Positions 33,568 through 43,846 of a stretch of 64,000 nucleotides of DNA are shown in pieces. Position 1 is the stretch's first letter. The number at the start of each line of letters is the position of its first letter. Origin of the DNA: Salticus scenicus (lineage: Eukaryota > Arthropoda > Arachnida > Araneae > Salticidae). The notes beneath the pieces are model-generated. The model had not been told where the DNA came from and did not search any database. It worked only from the letters and a program-made list of their open reading frames with translations. The stretch is from assembly GCA_963930645.1 (NCBI GenBank), contig OZ005650.1, forward strand, positions 228,614,188 to 228,678,187. The letters are read 5' to 3'. A program made the position numbers and the translations under genes.

Positions 33568-33770
33568 ATAACTTTAGTATATCCTTATAGCTGAATTTGG
33601 CGATTTTTCTTTGGCGATATAATATGGCAGCCTATATCTTGTTTATTTTGGATTTATGATTTTATGATTTAGATTATGATTTTATCATTTATGATTTTTA
33701 GATTTATGATTTAGCCATAATCGCCAACAAAAAAATGCCAAATGTCGTTGTGGGGATATATTAAAGTTGT
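33568..33770. mobile_element. TTTGGCG-family MITE, copy without SINE
   Basis: AACTTTAGTATATCC at the left and GGATATATTAAAGTT at the right are inverted repeats; inside are GAATTTGGCGATTTTTCTTT and ATAATCGCCAAC. The homologous copy at 40,258-40,811 contains a SINE. Confidence 0.65.
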
Positions 33771-33798
33771 TCTTTTAAGTGTGTAACACTAATTTAAA

Positions 33799-33863
33799 CT
33801 AGTATGTTGTGGCCACCACAAGACTTTCTTCTATATTTTCCTATACAAATTCACGCAGTAACA

Positions 33864-33894
<31 letters not shown>

Positions 33895-34994
33895 GATTTT
33901 TTTTTTTTTTTTTTTTTTCGTTAAAAGTAAAAAAAAATCGGTAACTTTGTTTTAAATTACCACATATTTATAGTTCAACCATTCGTTTTAAAGGTATTGA
34001 CGAGACCTTTCGAAAGATACCGATCTTGAAAATTTACACCCCCCCCGTGGGGGGGTACTTCCCCCTAGGGGTGGGGGGGTAAGCGATGCCCCAAATTTTT
34101 TCCCTAATTAACTACTACTATTATCAATAATTCATATTAATTTCACAATCACAGGTTAAGAATAACTCTCATTATGTACATTTATACAAAATTTTTTCCT
34201 ATACTGCCATGTTAAAAATTTAGAAAAAATACGATCACAGCGCCACCTGTTGAGCGATTGATCCCCAAATCTAGTCAGCCTCAGTTTATGTCAGGGGCCA
34301 ACTAAATACCAAGCCTGGTTAAATTTCGTTTAAAAAAAAAAAAAAAAAAAAAAAAACGATTTTTTTCTAAGTTTTTTTTTCGTTAAAAGTAAAAAAAATC
34401 GATAACTTTGTTTTAAATTATCACAGATTTATAGTTCAACCATTCGTTTTAAAGGTATTGACGAGACCTTTCGAAAGATACCCATCTTGAAAAATTACTC
34501 CCCTCGAGGGGGGACTTCCCCCCCACGGGGGGTGGCGAGGCTCCTACGCATACAAAAATTTTTTCCCAGTTGACTATCTCTATTTTAAATAATTCTTGTA
34601 AATTTCATAATGATTACTAAAAAATAATTCTCTTTATGCACATTTATACAAAATTTTGTCCTATATCACCATGTTAAAAATTTAGAAAAAGCGGGATGGC
34701 AACGCAACCTGTAAGACAATTTTTACCAAAAGTTGATAGGCACTAATTTATGTCAAGGTACAACTACATACCAATTTGTATGAAATTCTGTGCAGTAGTT
34801 CTTGAGATACAGTTGCCACAAAATTTTGTCACACACACACACACACAGACAGACAGACAGACAGACAGACATTTTCTAAAAATGGTCAAATCGTGTTCTA
34901 CAGCTCTCAAAACGTGTAAATTCATCAAAAACCCGAGGTCGAAAATTTTTACGAATCCAATACTTTCTCTATATTACATATAGAAGAAAGTAAA
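33799..34994 (-). mobile_element. Hairpin-ended element C
   Basis: Starts CTAGTATGTTGTGGCCACCA then CAAGACTTTCTTCTATAT, with hairpin TTGTGG-CCACAA, and ends ATATAGAAGAAAGTAAAA. The subterminal inverted repeat is ACTTTCTTCTATAT. The internal segment (A-run, GATAACTTTGTTTTAAATTA, GGTATTGACGAGACCTTTCG) is present twice, at about 33,870 and 34,335. A CA/CAGA microsatellite is at 34,832-34,870. Confidence 0.6.
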
Positions 34995-35084
34995 AATATG
35001 TCAATTATTATTTACAAACTAGTATATAACCCCTTAAAAAATGACGAAATGTGAAATCAATTAAGGTAGTGAATCAACGAATTC

Positions 35085-35120
35085 TTTGCCAGCTTCGCTG
35101 GTCGCTATATTTAAAGGGGA
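35085..35120 (-). mobile_element. Degenerate Helitron 3' hairpin
   Basis: On the minus strand TATAGCGACCAGCGAAGCTG then GCAAAG matches the Helitron 3' hairpin region, but the terminal CTAG has been lost. Confidence 0.45.
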
Positions 35121-35198
35121 CTAATGTGCAAGTCGTACCTGACGGGGAAGTTAAATCCTACTTCGTGAAGAATTCTTCTCAAAGTTTCTCTTTGATAC

Positions 35199-35455
35199 TT
35201 AAAATTTATTTTCTTTAAGTACAGGTATTAATTTGGCAATTGTAGGTACGATCTTATTTACTGCGTAAAACTCATGTACTGTTGTTCGAATAACATCGCA
35301 ATCAAAATTATCGAGAGAAATGTTTTCGATGGTACTGTTCTTTTGCCGCTTTTTTGGTGATACAAACATTGGATTGTCTTCTCCTTTTGATTCTGTATGT
35401 ATTCTTATCGTGGCTTCTGATGTATTAGTTATTTCACTCGTACGTTTCACTGATT
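35199..35455 (-). pseudogene. Transposase relic, inner N-terminal part
   Basis: The minus-strand frame has TSEATIRIHTESKGE, then FVSPKKRQK, then DNFDCDVIRTTVHEFYAVNK and PTIAKLIPVLKENKF. This is the layout of the DNA-binding N-terminal region of IS630/mariner-like transposases of arthropods: an HTH, a KKR linker and a 'D-I-R-x-T-V-H-x-F-Y' segment. The preceding N-terminus lies at 39,175-39,305 on the same strand, on the far side of the 35,464-39,170 element. The catalytic domain was not found. Confidence 0.55.
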
Positions 35456-35561
35456 GGGAAATAGTCCAGTCAATAGGTATGTAAAAAAGGGCTTACCTAG
35501 CAAAAGGTGGGGTAGAAGATTTTTCTTTTTTAATTTGTACATATGAGTGTCAATATGAAAA

Positions 35562-35725
35562 CTAGTATGTTGTGGCCACCACAAGACTTTCTTCTATATT
35601 TTCCTATATACATATTCAATCAGTGACAATATTTAAAAAAAAAAAAAAAAAAATTACGATTTTTTTCTTTCTTTTCTTTTTTTTTTTTTTTTTGGTTAAA
35701 AGTACTACATATTCAACCAGTAACA

Positions 35726-35763
<38 letters not shown>

Positions 35764-36397
35764 TTTTTTTTCTGTTTTTTTTTGTTAAAAGTAAAAAAAA
35801 TCGATAACTTTGTTTTAAATTATCACAGATTTATAGTTCAACCATTCGTTTTAAAGGTATTGATGAGACCTTTCGAAAGATACCCATCTTGAAAATTTAC
35901 TCCCCTCGAGGGGGGACTTCCCCCCCAGGGGGGGTGGCGTGGCTCCTACACGTACAAAAAAATTTTCCCAGTTGACTATCACTATTATAAATAATTATTG
36001 TAAATTTCATAATGATTACTAAAAGATAATTCTCTTTAAGCACATTTATACAAAATTTTGTCCTATATCACCATGTTAAAAATTTAGAAAAAGCGGGATG
36101 GCAACGCAACCTGTAAGACAATTTTTACCAAAAGTTGATAGGCACTAATTTATGTCAAGGTGCAACTACATACCAATTTGTATGAAATTCTGTGCAGTAG
36201 TTCCTGAGATACAGTTGCCACAAAATTTTGTCACACACACACACACACACAGACAGACAGACAGACAGACAGACATTTTCTAAAAATAGTCAAATCGTAT
36301 TCTACAGCTCTCAAAACGTGTAAATCCATCAAAAACCCGAGGTCGAAAATTTTTACGAATCCAATACTTTCTCTATATTACATATAGAAGAAAGTAA
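35562..36397 (-). mobile_element. Hairpin-ended element D, inside the left TIR
   Basis: Same ends as element C (CTAGTATGTTGTGGCCACCA ... ATATAGAAGAAAGTAAA), with CA/CAGA microsatellite at 36,232-36,274. The uninterrupted counterpart in the right TIR (39,080-39,110) shows that D was inserted in an A-rich spot of the TIR. Confidence 0.7.
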
Positions 36398-37071
36398 AAA
36401 CGAGTTATCCAACATGAGCGACCCCGGGAGAATTTTTGTCGGCTGAAAAACCTCGAAAATTTACTACTTTTTTGGCTTTTTTTGAAATATCTCAGAAATG
36501 GCTAAATTTAGCGATATTTTTCTATTATAAAGTTTAAAGAAGATTAAATTTCCTACAATTTCCTTCATTACAACTTTTTTGTAGTACTAATAGCAAGCGT
36601 GTTACAGCCTCTTGAAAGTCGGCATTTTTTCTCAAGCTAATAAAATTCAACTTAAAGAAATGGGTTGGTGCATGATTGTTTTTTAGAAAACGGAAAGAAT
36701 GGAAGGGACATATTCAGCTGTCTGACCTTAAAAAATGACATCTGCTTCGTAGTAAAGAAGGTATATAAAAAAAAAACTGCCCCCCCCTTTCACACAAAAA
36801 GCTCTCCCTTTCCTCCCGCCTCTTCTCATCCTGTAGTACGCTGCCTCGGCTGAACATCTATGTTATTCAGTTCAGTGCGAACGTACTGTTTCAACCTGTG
36901 AGCTTTTCCTATTACAATACGTGGAGTGTTTGTTTTATTTTCGAAATCAGTTTGAATAAATGTGAAGTAAAGATTCTGAAGGAGAAAGGTATGCAAACAA
37001 TCTGTAAAAGTGTAATGTAAAGTCTCAAAATGAAGAACATTAGTGTTTTTTAAAGAACCTAAAACAAGTAA

Positions 37072-37825
37072 GAATTTACAATGCCTGTCACAAACGATAC
37101 ATCAATGAGCGAATGATTGCAGCATATGTACGGCGTCATACAACTGGTGATGGAGCTGGTCCAAACTGTGCGGTTCCATATCTTCCATCAAGAACTGAAG
37201 GTTTCAGTTTTAAAGATCAGTGTTTCTTGTGTGGAGAGGGGATACTTGAAGATTTCTTTAAAAAACAGGAACGACTTCCTGAGCATGAAAGAAATTCTAT
37301 CCACCATGCTATGAAACTGGTGTGAAAGAAACACATGTAAATGACGAAAATCGTGGGAATGAGAGAAGAAAAAAGTACTCGAATGCATCAGAAATGTAAA
37401 AGGTTTAGTTGCTATAAATGCTGGGTATCACAGGTTTTGTCATCAAAAACTGCATTGGAGGCCAAAAAGTGAGATTGAACGAGGATACTACCCTGCAAGT
37501 AACACTGATGAGGCAATGGAATCAATTTCCTCCTAACCTTAAAACGACTCGGAGGAGTGCCAGTCGCATAAAGTATTTGATGAATAAAATAGAGGGTGAT
37601 TTTCGTCCTGGCATCAGAACGGTTACATCACGCCTTTGCAAAAAATATGGTGAAGATGTTTTAATAGCCGAAACTGCCAACAAAAAAGCAGTTTGCTTCC
37701 AAAATGTTGGCTATAAAATACTCAGTGAAACTGGTATAGTAACAAGGACTCTAATCCTCAACAGGAAAATGTCATATATACTAATTTCATCATTTGACGA
37801 GGCTGAAGAAGATAAGCTATTCTAA
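37072..37825 (+). pseudogene. TIR-transposon protein with C-x2-C and YHxxCH motifs
   Basis: A broken gene carried by the 35,464 transposon. Pieces in order: YNACHKRYINER (about 37,080-37,112); SFKDQCFLCGEGILEDFF with a C-x2-C pair (37,208-37,262); after a frame change near 37,320-37,390, GLVAINAGYHRFCH (about 37,402-37,443), then EIERGYYPASNTDEAM; then in another frame LMNKIEGDFRPGIRTVTSRL, KKYGEDVLIAETANKKAVCF and NVGYKILSET, ending at TAA 37,825. At least three frame changes show it is inactive. The layout resembles a set of uncharacterised arthropod proteins that I remember without a function. The cysteine/histidine spacing suggests zinc binding. No DDE triad can be pointed to. Confidence 0.55.
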
Positions 37826-38510
37826 GAGCTTTTATAATTACTGCAAGACGGAGAGGAACAATTTGAGGACAACACACCTTCCTTCTACCTCTGATGACTG
37901 TTGAAATTTAAGAACCCGGGCTTTCAAAATAACCACGAAGAAAATGAACATGTATATTATACATTAATATACGTTTTTTTATTTGTTTAAAGGCTAAATG
38001 AATCTCCCTATAATTTACATATAAAGTTAAATTTCTACAGTTCACTTTTGCAATTATTTGCTATTGTTCTTCAAACAAGTTTGCCTATTTATGAAGTTCA
38101 TTTAAAATTAAAATTGTATCTTGTTATTATCATCAATATTAATATAGCAGTAATGAATGTTTATTACAACATTATGTATTATATCTAAATATCATTAACG
38201 ATTTATAATTTAATAAACAGCAGAATTAAAATATTTATGTATCAATGCATTGAGATTTTGCTTATTAGCCCCCTAATATTTATTCATTTATATTTATGTA
38301 CAAATATTTTTTATTTTATTTATTTTTCTTTGTATATGTGTGTGTGTGTGTATTATGTGTTGCAGTGATAGAATACTATACATTGGTAGTTATTGGAGTC
38401 TGATGATGACTACTGTTGTTAGGCCAGAATTGTCAGTGCGTGGCCGGGGGAAGAGAGAGAGTTAGTAAAAAGGGGAAGGGAAAAATTAAAAGGGACGACA
38501 GATTTGTTAT

Positions 38511-38733
38511 CTGTCGTCCTTAGTGAAAAAAAGAAATAATCTCCAATTTATCTGGCGCACATATTTAATTCCTTTCAAAAATCACGATTATTTTAACAAG
38601 TCATATGTTAAGAGAACAATCAAGAATATAAAACAGTATTTCGTACAATATTTATTGTAAAAAAATACATCTGGCGTGAATATTTCCGTATTACGTTTTT
38701 GATCACCAAATCCAAAAATCTCAAGGACGACAG
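38511..38733 (+). mobile_element. MITE, third copy of the CTGTCGTCCTT family
   Basis: CTGTCGTCCTTAGTGAAAAA at the left and TCTCAAGGACGACAG at the right. Sister copies at 11,031-11,252 and 29,702-29,986 share TATCTGGCG and AATTCCTTTCAAAAATxA. Just before it, 38,492-38,520 forms a small palindrome from a duplicated end. Confidence 0.65.
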
Positions 38734-39174
38734 ATATCACAGCTATACCATTAAAAGTTGTTAAGCTTTCTGTAAATAAAGCTTCTAATTCTAATAATTA
38801 CTGTACATTATTTATAAGGAGTAATGCGCTTTTTTTACGAAGTTGAGAAATCTGTTTACATTTTCAAGAAGCTGTTACGCGCTTGCTATTAGTACTACAA
38901 AAAAGGTGTAATGAAGGAAATTGCAGGAAATTTAATCCTCTTTAAACATTACAATAGAAAAATATCTCTAAATTCAGCCATTTCTGAGATATTTTGAAAA
39001 AAGCCAAAAAACTAGTAAATTTTCGAGGTTTTTCAGCCGACAAAAATTCTCCCGGGGCCGACCATGTTGGATAACTCGTTTTTTGCATATTAGTACTAAT
39101 ATGTACAAATTAAAAAAATAAAATCTTCTACCCCACCTTTTGCAAGGTAGAATGTATTTATTGACTGGACTAAA

Positions 39175-39305
39175 AGTGGAACAATAGCTTCTCCTTCTAA
39201 AGCTTCTTTATCGCAAAACTTAATGACATTATGTACAATACGCTTCGTTTCACTATGAAGAGGTTTAATCCGAGAACTCGTACCACATGTACGATTCATT
39301 TCCAA
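39175..39305 (-). pseudogene. Transposase relic, extreme N-terminus
   Basis: Minus-strand peptide with SETKRIVHNVIKFCDKEALE then GEAIVPL, the first helix region typical of IS630/mariner-like arthropod transposases. It continues in sense at 35,455-35,199; the 35,464-39,170 transposon lies between the two halves. Confidence 0.5.
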
Positions 39306-39357
39306 TATAAACAGACTGTTATACAGTAAGAAATAAAATAAAGCAAAGCAGGAGTAT

Positions 39358-39675
39358 TAGGGAGGCATACTATTGTAACTATCGTAGATCACAGTTCGGA
39401 TCGTACACTCTGCAGCAAAAGTATCCGAACACTAGCAATAATCCCCGTCTTAAAAAAGTACACTTAATATTGCTTTTTTAAATAAATCCTTGTTGAGTCA
39501 TGTTCTTAGTCTGTCTAAGCACATGATTCGACAAGGATTTATTTAACGAAGCAGCGTTAAATGTACTCTTTTCAGACAGGGATTATTGCTAGTGCTCGGA
39601 TACTTTTGCTGCGGATTGTACGATCCGACTTGTGATCTACGATAGCTGCGATTGTTACAATAGTATGCCTCCCTT
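39358..39675. mobile_element. ~318-bp palindromic MITE
   Basis: An almost full-length palindrome. The left half starts AGGGAGGCATACTATTGTAA and the right half ends TTACAATAGTATGCCTCCCT. Nested within it, TACACTCTGCAGCAAAAGTA then TCCGAACAC and its complement look like Tc1/mariner ends with TA. The plus-strand frame at 39,632-39,838 is incidental. Confidence 0.7.
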
Positions 39676-39821
39676 AATTATTCTACACGTAACAGAGGAA
39701 ACAAGAATAATAGAAAATTTTCCCCTCTCTCTTCATTGCTGTGTCTCCCAGAGCGTGAATGGAATCGTCCTGGCATTTTGCCAACCAGGTATCAATCTTC
39801 GGCGGGCGCACAGTATATATA

Positions 39822-39880
39822 TAGTCGAACCTCGTTAACGTGAATCTCAAGGGGGGTAAAAAATTTGTTCATGTTATCAA
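39822..39880 (+). mobile_element. Possible pogo/Tigger-type TIR fragment
   Basis: TATAGTCGAACCTCGTTAAC then GTGAATCTCAAGGGG resembles the TCGAACCTCG-type ends of pogo/Tigger elements. No partner end or transposase was found. Confidence 0.25.
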
Positions 39881-40257
39881 TAGTTCATGCAATCAGTAAC
39901 TAATCTTCATATAACTAAACTAATCTTCATTTTGACGGAGATTGTGGAAACAATTCATATTAAAAGTAATTCACGTTGATTGACTCGTTTAATATAAAAG
40001 AAGGATATACATTAGCAATATATTCATTACAAGTTACCAAAATAATACCAATAACAATTTAATTGATAATATTGATGAAAATTATAAGTGAAGACATATA
40101 AAGAGGGGAAGATATAAAAATGACACCTGAAACTTTTATATGCGTATTTCCTTCAATTTTATATGCGTATTTTCTGGAAAAATATTTTTAATATGGAAGT
40201 TCTTAAAAATATAGACTTTATAGACTAATTTTTGAAAATATAGACTTTTGTTGGTAC

Positions 40258-40811
40258 AACTTTAGTATATCCCCAGAGCTGAATTTGGTGATTTTTCTTT
40301 GGCACCGATTTAAACGATAACGATGTCGTTCTGGACTGTTTGCGATATAATATGGCAACCTGCATCTTGTTTATTTATGATTTAGTTTATGATTTTATCA
40401 TTTATGAATTTTAGATTTATGATTTATTCATAATCGCCAAAAATAAATCACCAAATCCAGCTGTGGGGATGGATGGTTAGGTTTTACGTCGCAGTAGTGC
40501 TGCGCAGATGGGCAATTGGCGACGGTCTGGGACACACCCCTAGAGGTGGTCCAGAGACATGCCATCTCAATTTTGATCCTCCACGGAAGGGATGGCTCTC
40601 CCGCTTCGGTGACCCCCAGAGGTATAATTTTTTATGGGAACATGGAGGACATTGCGGCCACGACAGATTTTACGTGCACCAGCCACCATTAGTGTACACG
40701 ACGGTCTTTGGCCGGCTCGAGTACCGAACCCGCAATCTTCCAATTACGAGGCCGGTGCTCTACCGACTGAGCTACCGCAGCCCTCAGCTGTGGGGATATA
40801 CTAAAGTTGTT
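40258..40811. mobile_element. TTTGGCG-family MITE containing a SINE
   Basis: Inverted repeats AACTTTAGTATATCCCCA-AGCTG and CAGCTGTGGGGATATACTAA then AGTT. Without the 40,471-40,797 insertion it resembles 33,568-33,770 in length and content. Confidence 0.7.
40471..40784 (-). mobile_element. tRNA-derived SINE
   Basis: The minus-strand head GGGCTGCGGTAGCTCAGTCG has a pol III A box (TAGCTCAGTCGG), and about 40 nt further on a B-box-like GGTTCGGTACTCG, so it descends from a tRNA gene. A tRNA-unrelated body follows, and a CATC-repeat tail lies at 40,471-40,480. CAGCTGTGGGGAT flanks it at 40,458-40,470 and 40,785-40,797, a perfect 13-bp duplication as made by LINE machinery. The two long frames across it are not genes. 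Confidence 0.9.
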
Positions 40812-40879
40812 CCCTTTTATAGACTCAATGTTAAACATATAGACTTTATAGATTAGTTGTGAGCCCTGTATAGATTTAT

Positions 40880-41160
40880 GCATATTGATGATCCTTGCAG
40901 CATAGAGCTTCATGCAGTTATTTTTTCATGCAAAGTGAGGTAAGTTAATTTTAAATATTTGTTTTATTAATATTAAAAATACATTTAATTTATTTGTGTA
41001 CATTATAAAGCAAACGCCATTTTGAAAAACGCCTTTTCGCTTTGTTTGCGTTTGGAATCCATGGCAACCATTTCCGAAAATCGCATTTCGCCGTAATCAC
41101 CAAAAGAAAATCGCCAAATAGAGTTGTGAACCAACCTGCAAGTTGTTCCGAAAAGGTTAT
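40880..41160 (-). repeat. Dispersed repeat, third and longest copy
   Basis: Shares GTTAATTTTAAATATTTGTT, TTGGAATCCATGGCAACCAT and GTAATCACCAAAAGAAAATC with 24,775-24,935 and 25,190-25,437. The minus strand starts GGTTGGTTCACAACTCTATT then TGGCGATTTT, tying it to the TTTGGCG MITE family. Confidence 0.5.
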
Positions 41161-41194
41161 TGTTTTCGTAACAATTTGTTTATTTCAATAGGCA

Positions 41195-41222
41195 GAAGTC
41201 ATGTGGTGCCCACATGAGATTA
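41195..41222 (+). mobile_element. End of a hairpin-ended element (E)
   Basis: GAAGTCATGTGGTGCCCACA then TGAGATTA is the same end as element A (ATGTGG-TGC-CCACAT hairpin). The distal end was not found. Confidence 0.5.
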
Positions 41223-42263
41223 TTACTATTGTAATTATTATTTTTATTTAATATTTTTCTTATTTCTTATGATGCTCTAAATCTAACTTCCTTACTTAAT
41301 ATATGATATCCTTTAAAGGATTAAGTCAAAGCAAAATATTGTAAAATTTTTGTAAAATGCGCTAAGCAATATTCTAACTGTAGAACTAATATTCTATAGC
41401 AATTTTTAAAATGTATTGTTATTTTCACTTATATAGGATTTTTCATTTGAAAATTTAACACAATTTTAATTCTAACTTTGATTTGATTTACATTCTCAAG
41501 CAATTAATAGTTTTTGAACTTACCAAATTGCAAATAGCTGTTTCACGTTGAATTTAAAAGTTGAAACTGAGAGAGTTTCGGACTCATTGACAGGCTTAAT
41601 TATTCTGGATCATTTAATTCTTATTTAAAATTCATAATTAGTTCGAAAATTCTGATAAAATTATGTAACTCGCTTTATTTTCGAGTAGCAAAATTTTGGA
41701 TTTTACCTGAAACAGGATTTTAGAAAACAGTCATTTAACAAAATACCAGCTGAAAAATTGCCATTAGTTTCATCAAAATAAGTGCTTAAATATTAATAAA
41801 AATAAAACTGGTTACTGAGTTATCCAACCAATTTAACTCAATGAAGGGCATCAAAATCAAAATGTATTGCTAAGAAAAAAAAAAAAAAAAAGAAATGAAT
41901 ACAAGGAAAAGTATATTTTAATCAGAATAATCCCAATCGTTCAAAACAATGAAATTAATTAGATCTTATCACGTTGGTTCAAACCAACAAGATATATAAT
42001 ATAAATTTGCTGATTCAATGGATGAAGGCTTAGCTTTCCGTGGTTCAAGATGAATCACGTGATATGAACCAATAGGTTGCTATGTTTGGCTGTTTATCAC
42101 TTTTTTGGCGAATGTCCGCGAAAGACTAATTTATCTAACTACAGAATGATTTGAAATTGATATGATGGCTATAATAAATATGTGATATAAAAGCTACACA
42201 CAATTAAAAAACAACGTAAAGTAAGGACACAAGTGAGCTTGAAAATAAAACTAAAAGCATGCG
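41223..42263. other. No gene seen
   Basis: AT-rich. One A-run at 41,874-41,891. GTTGGTTCAAACCA-type palindromes at 41,972-41,985 and 42,984-42,998 recur with AAGATATATAA/TATATCTCGTTGG, a possible pair of repeat ends. Confidence 0.35.
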
Positions 42264-42265
42264 TA

Positions 42266-42440
42266 TAGGGCAGTTCCTTGTTTGTAAACAAACATCTCAA
42301 CTTTTATGAGTGGTTGGCAAAAAGGCTTGGGAAAAGCATAGCGATGGCGGATTACCAACGGAAAATCAATGGTGGGCGGGACGCGGGAAAGTCGAGCGCG
42401 CTTTTTTGCCAACCACCAGACGTCACGAGGAAATGCTCTA
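42266..42440. mobile_element. 175-bp Tc1/mariner-type MITE, copy 2
   Basis: Same length and ends as 31,274-31,448, flanked by TA (42,264-42,265 and 42,441-42,442). The two copies differ mainly in a ~20-bp central patch. Confidence 0.75.
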
Positions 42441-42442
42441 TA

Positions 42443-43088
42443 AATCATAGAACGTAAACAAGCAAAAGCTTTGGCGACAATGGTTGGCTGAGTTTGCCAA
42501 GCGGCGCCATTTACAACGTTATCTCGAATTATACGAAATATGCTATCATGAATGCAAATAGTCAGAAAAATTGTTTCGAATGAATAATAAAAATATTATT
42601 TAAGCAATAAATAAATAAAGTGTACGATCTTTCATAAAAATGCATTATTTTCAGCACATGATTTACCTCCACAGCCTTCGTCGAATAGTTGAAAGAAAAA
42701 TAACAAATATTATGTATTAAAACATAATATATATATATATATATATATATAATTTACCTGTGAAAAGTTACTGGTCAGCGCCTACTCATTTATTTTTATA
42801 GCAAAATAAATTCTTTTCGAAAGAGTTTCACCACTTTAAAAACTGTATTCTTCCATAGAATGTTTGGAAATAAGCTAGCTGTAACCAAGGAAACCACCGA
42901 ATACGCAGGTGCGAGGAGAGCATGTCACATGACTCATTTTGGACCTTCTCAAGGGTTACCATTTATCACTCTACTTTATATATCTCGTTGGTTCAAACCA
43001 CAGCAAAAATGTAGTGTTTTTTTCAGTAGTGTAGATTAAAAATTACAAATTTCAGTAGTGTAGATTATTATGGTGACCAATTTATTTA
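42443..43088. other. No gene seen
   Basis: Includes a (TA)n run at 42,727-42,752 and a GC-richer piece at 42,880-42,960. No frame or splice evidence. Confidence 0.35.
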
Positions 43089-43130
43089 CTAGCAGGCTTT
43101 GCCCACTTCGCTGGTCACTATATTTAAATG
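43089..43130 (-). mobile_element. Helitron 3' end, interrupted
   Basis: On the minus strand TATAGTGACCAGCGAAGTGG then GCAAAGCCTGCTAG; CTAG lies at 43,089-43,092 with T following in that sense. A few bases inside the Helitron a hairpin-ended element begins (43,131). Confidence 0.6.
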
Positions 43131-43200
43131 AATAATAATAAATCTGATGTGAACACATGACTTCTTTATACACCCATTGCAATATACATATTGTTATGAA
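43131..43200 (-). mobile_element. Start of hairpin-ended element F
   Basis: TCTGATGTGAACACATGACT then TCTTTATACACC, with hairpin ATGTG-AA-CACAT followed by GACTTC. The distal end is not resolved. The 121-residue minus frame here crosses it and the Helitron end, so it is not a gene. Confidence 0.45.
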
Positions 43201-43846
43201 AATATTGACATTTTTGTGAGAAGTAACTGATTCGTAAATAAACCGACAGGTTCCAGTCGACAAAAATTCCTGAAAAAAAAAAAAACCTGCTACTCCAAAC
43301 ATAAAAGTCACGATAATTGGATATACCGCCGAGACAAATATAGTACTAATTATTTTCGGAAATGGTGCTCCACGGCTTATTACAGAATCTCTCATTGGCA
43401 AATGAGCAGCTTAAAGCTCAATGAAAATCATTCGAATATAAATGACTTACTTTTGTTCTTTTTGGCTAAAATTAGTAGTGAAAAACGATACATTACCAAA
43501 ATAATTGACTCCGTTAAAATTTAGAAAGGGTTTACTAATTCTGGCTGTCCTGAAACAATATTTACCGAAAAGTTTGATCGTTAATCTTGCCAAGCTGCCA
43601 AGTTTGTTGCCAACACAGATTTCGGTCTTAGCATTGATTTTGGCAATTCGGCATCGAATATGGCGACTTAGCGACTGAATTTGGTAAAAATTTGTAGTTT
43701 AGGGTTACCGAAGTTAGGAAACTCTAACTTCAACAAGCACCAAGTTCAGGAGTTTTCCAGAAAGATTCATTGGTTTATAGAGCAGAACTAAATTATTTGA
43801 AAGTTCTATAAATGACTAATAAGACTATAAAAAAAAAAAAAAAAAA
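43201..43846. other. No gene seen
   Basis: 43,580-43,760 has GCCAAGTTTGTTGCCAAC and GGCGACTTAGCGAC-type text related to the TTGGCGA repeats at 12,870 and 25,890. Confidence 0.35.

Larger units (their letters stand above)
35464..39170 (+). mobile_element. Long-TIR DNA transposon with TA duplication
   Basis: GTCCAGTCAATA at both ends in inverted order, flanked by TA at 35,462-35,463 and 39,171-39,172. The inverted repeats run about 330 bp: left 35,464-35,561 plus 36,398-36,624 (split by element D), right about 38,845-39,170. Shared blocks include GCAAAAGGTGGGGTAGAAGA, ACGAGTTATCCAACATG and CGGGAGAATTTTTGTCGGCT then GAAAAACCTCGAAAATTTAC. The interior carries a broken protein gene (37,072-37,825) and a MITE (38,511-38,733). 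TA duplication suits several superfamilies; I cannot name this one. Confidence 0.7.

Noticed and set aside
40473..40913. Two long frames and a tRNA gene candidate
   Set aside because: The tRNA-like part is the head of a SINE with a 13-bp target duplication, and the frames cross the SINE.
43036..43401. 121-codon minus-strand frame with hydrophobic stretch
   Set aside because: Crosses a Helitron 3' end and the start of hairpin element F; no splice or domain support.
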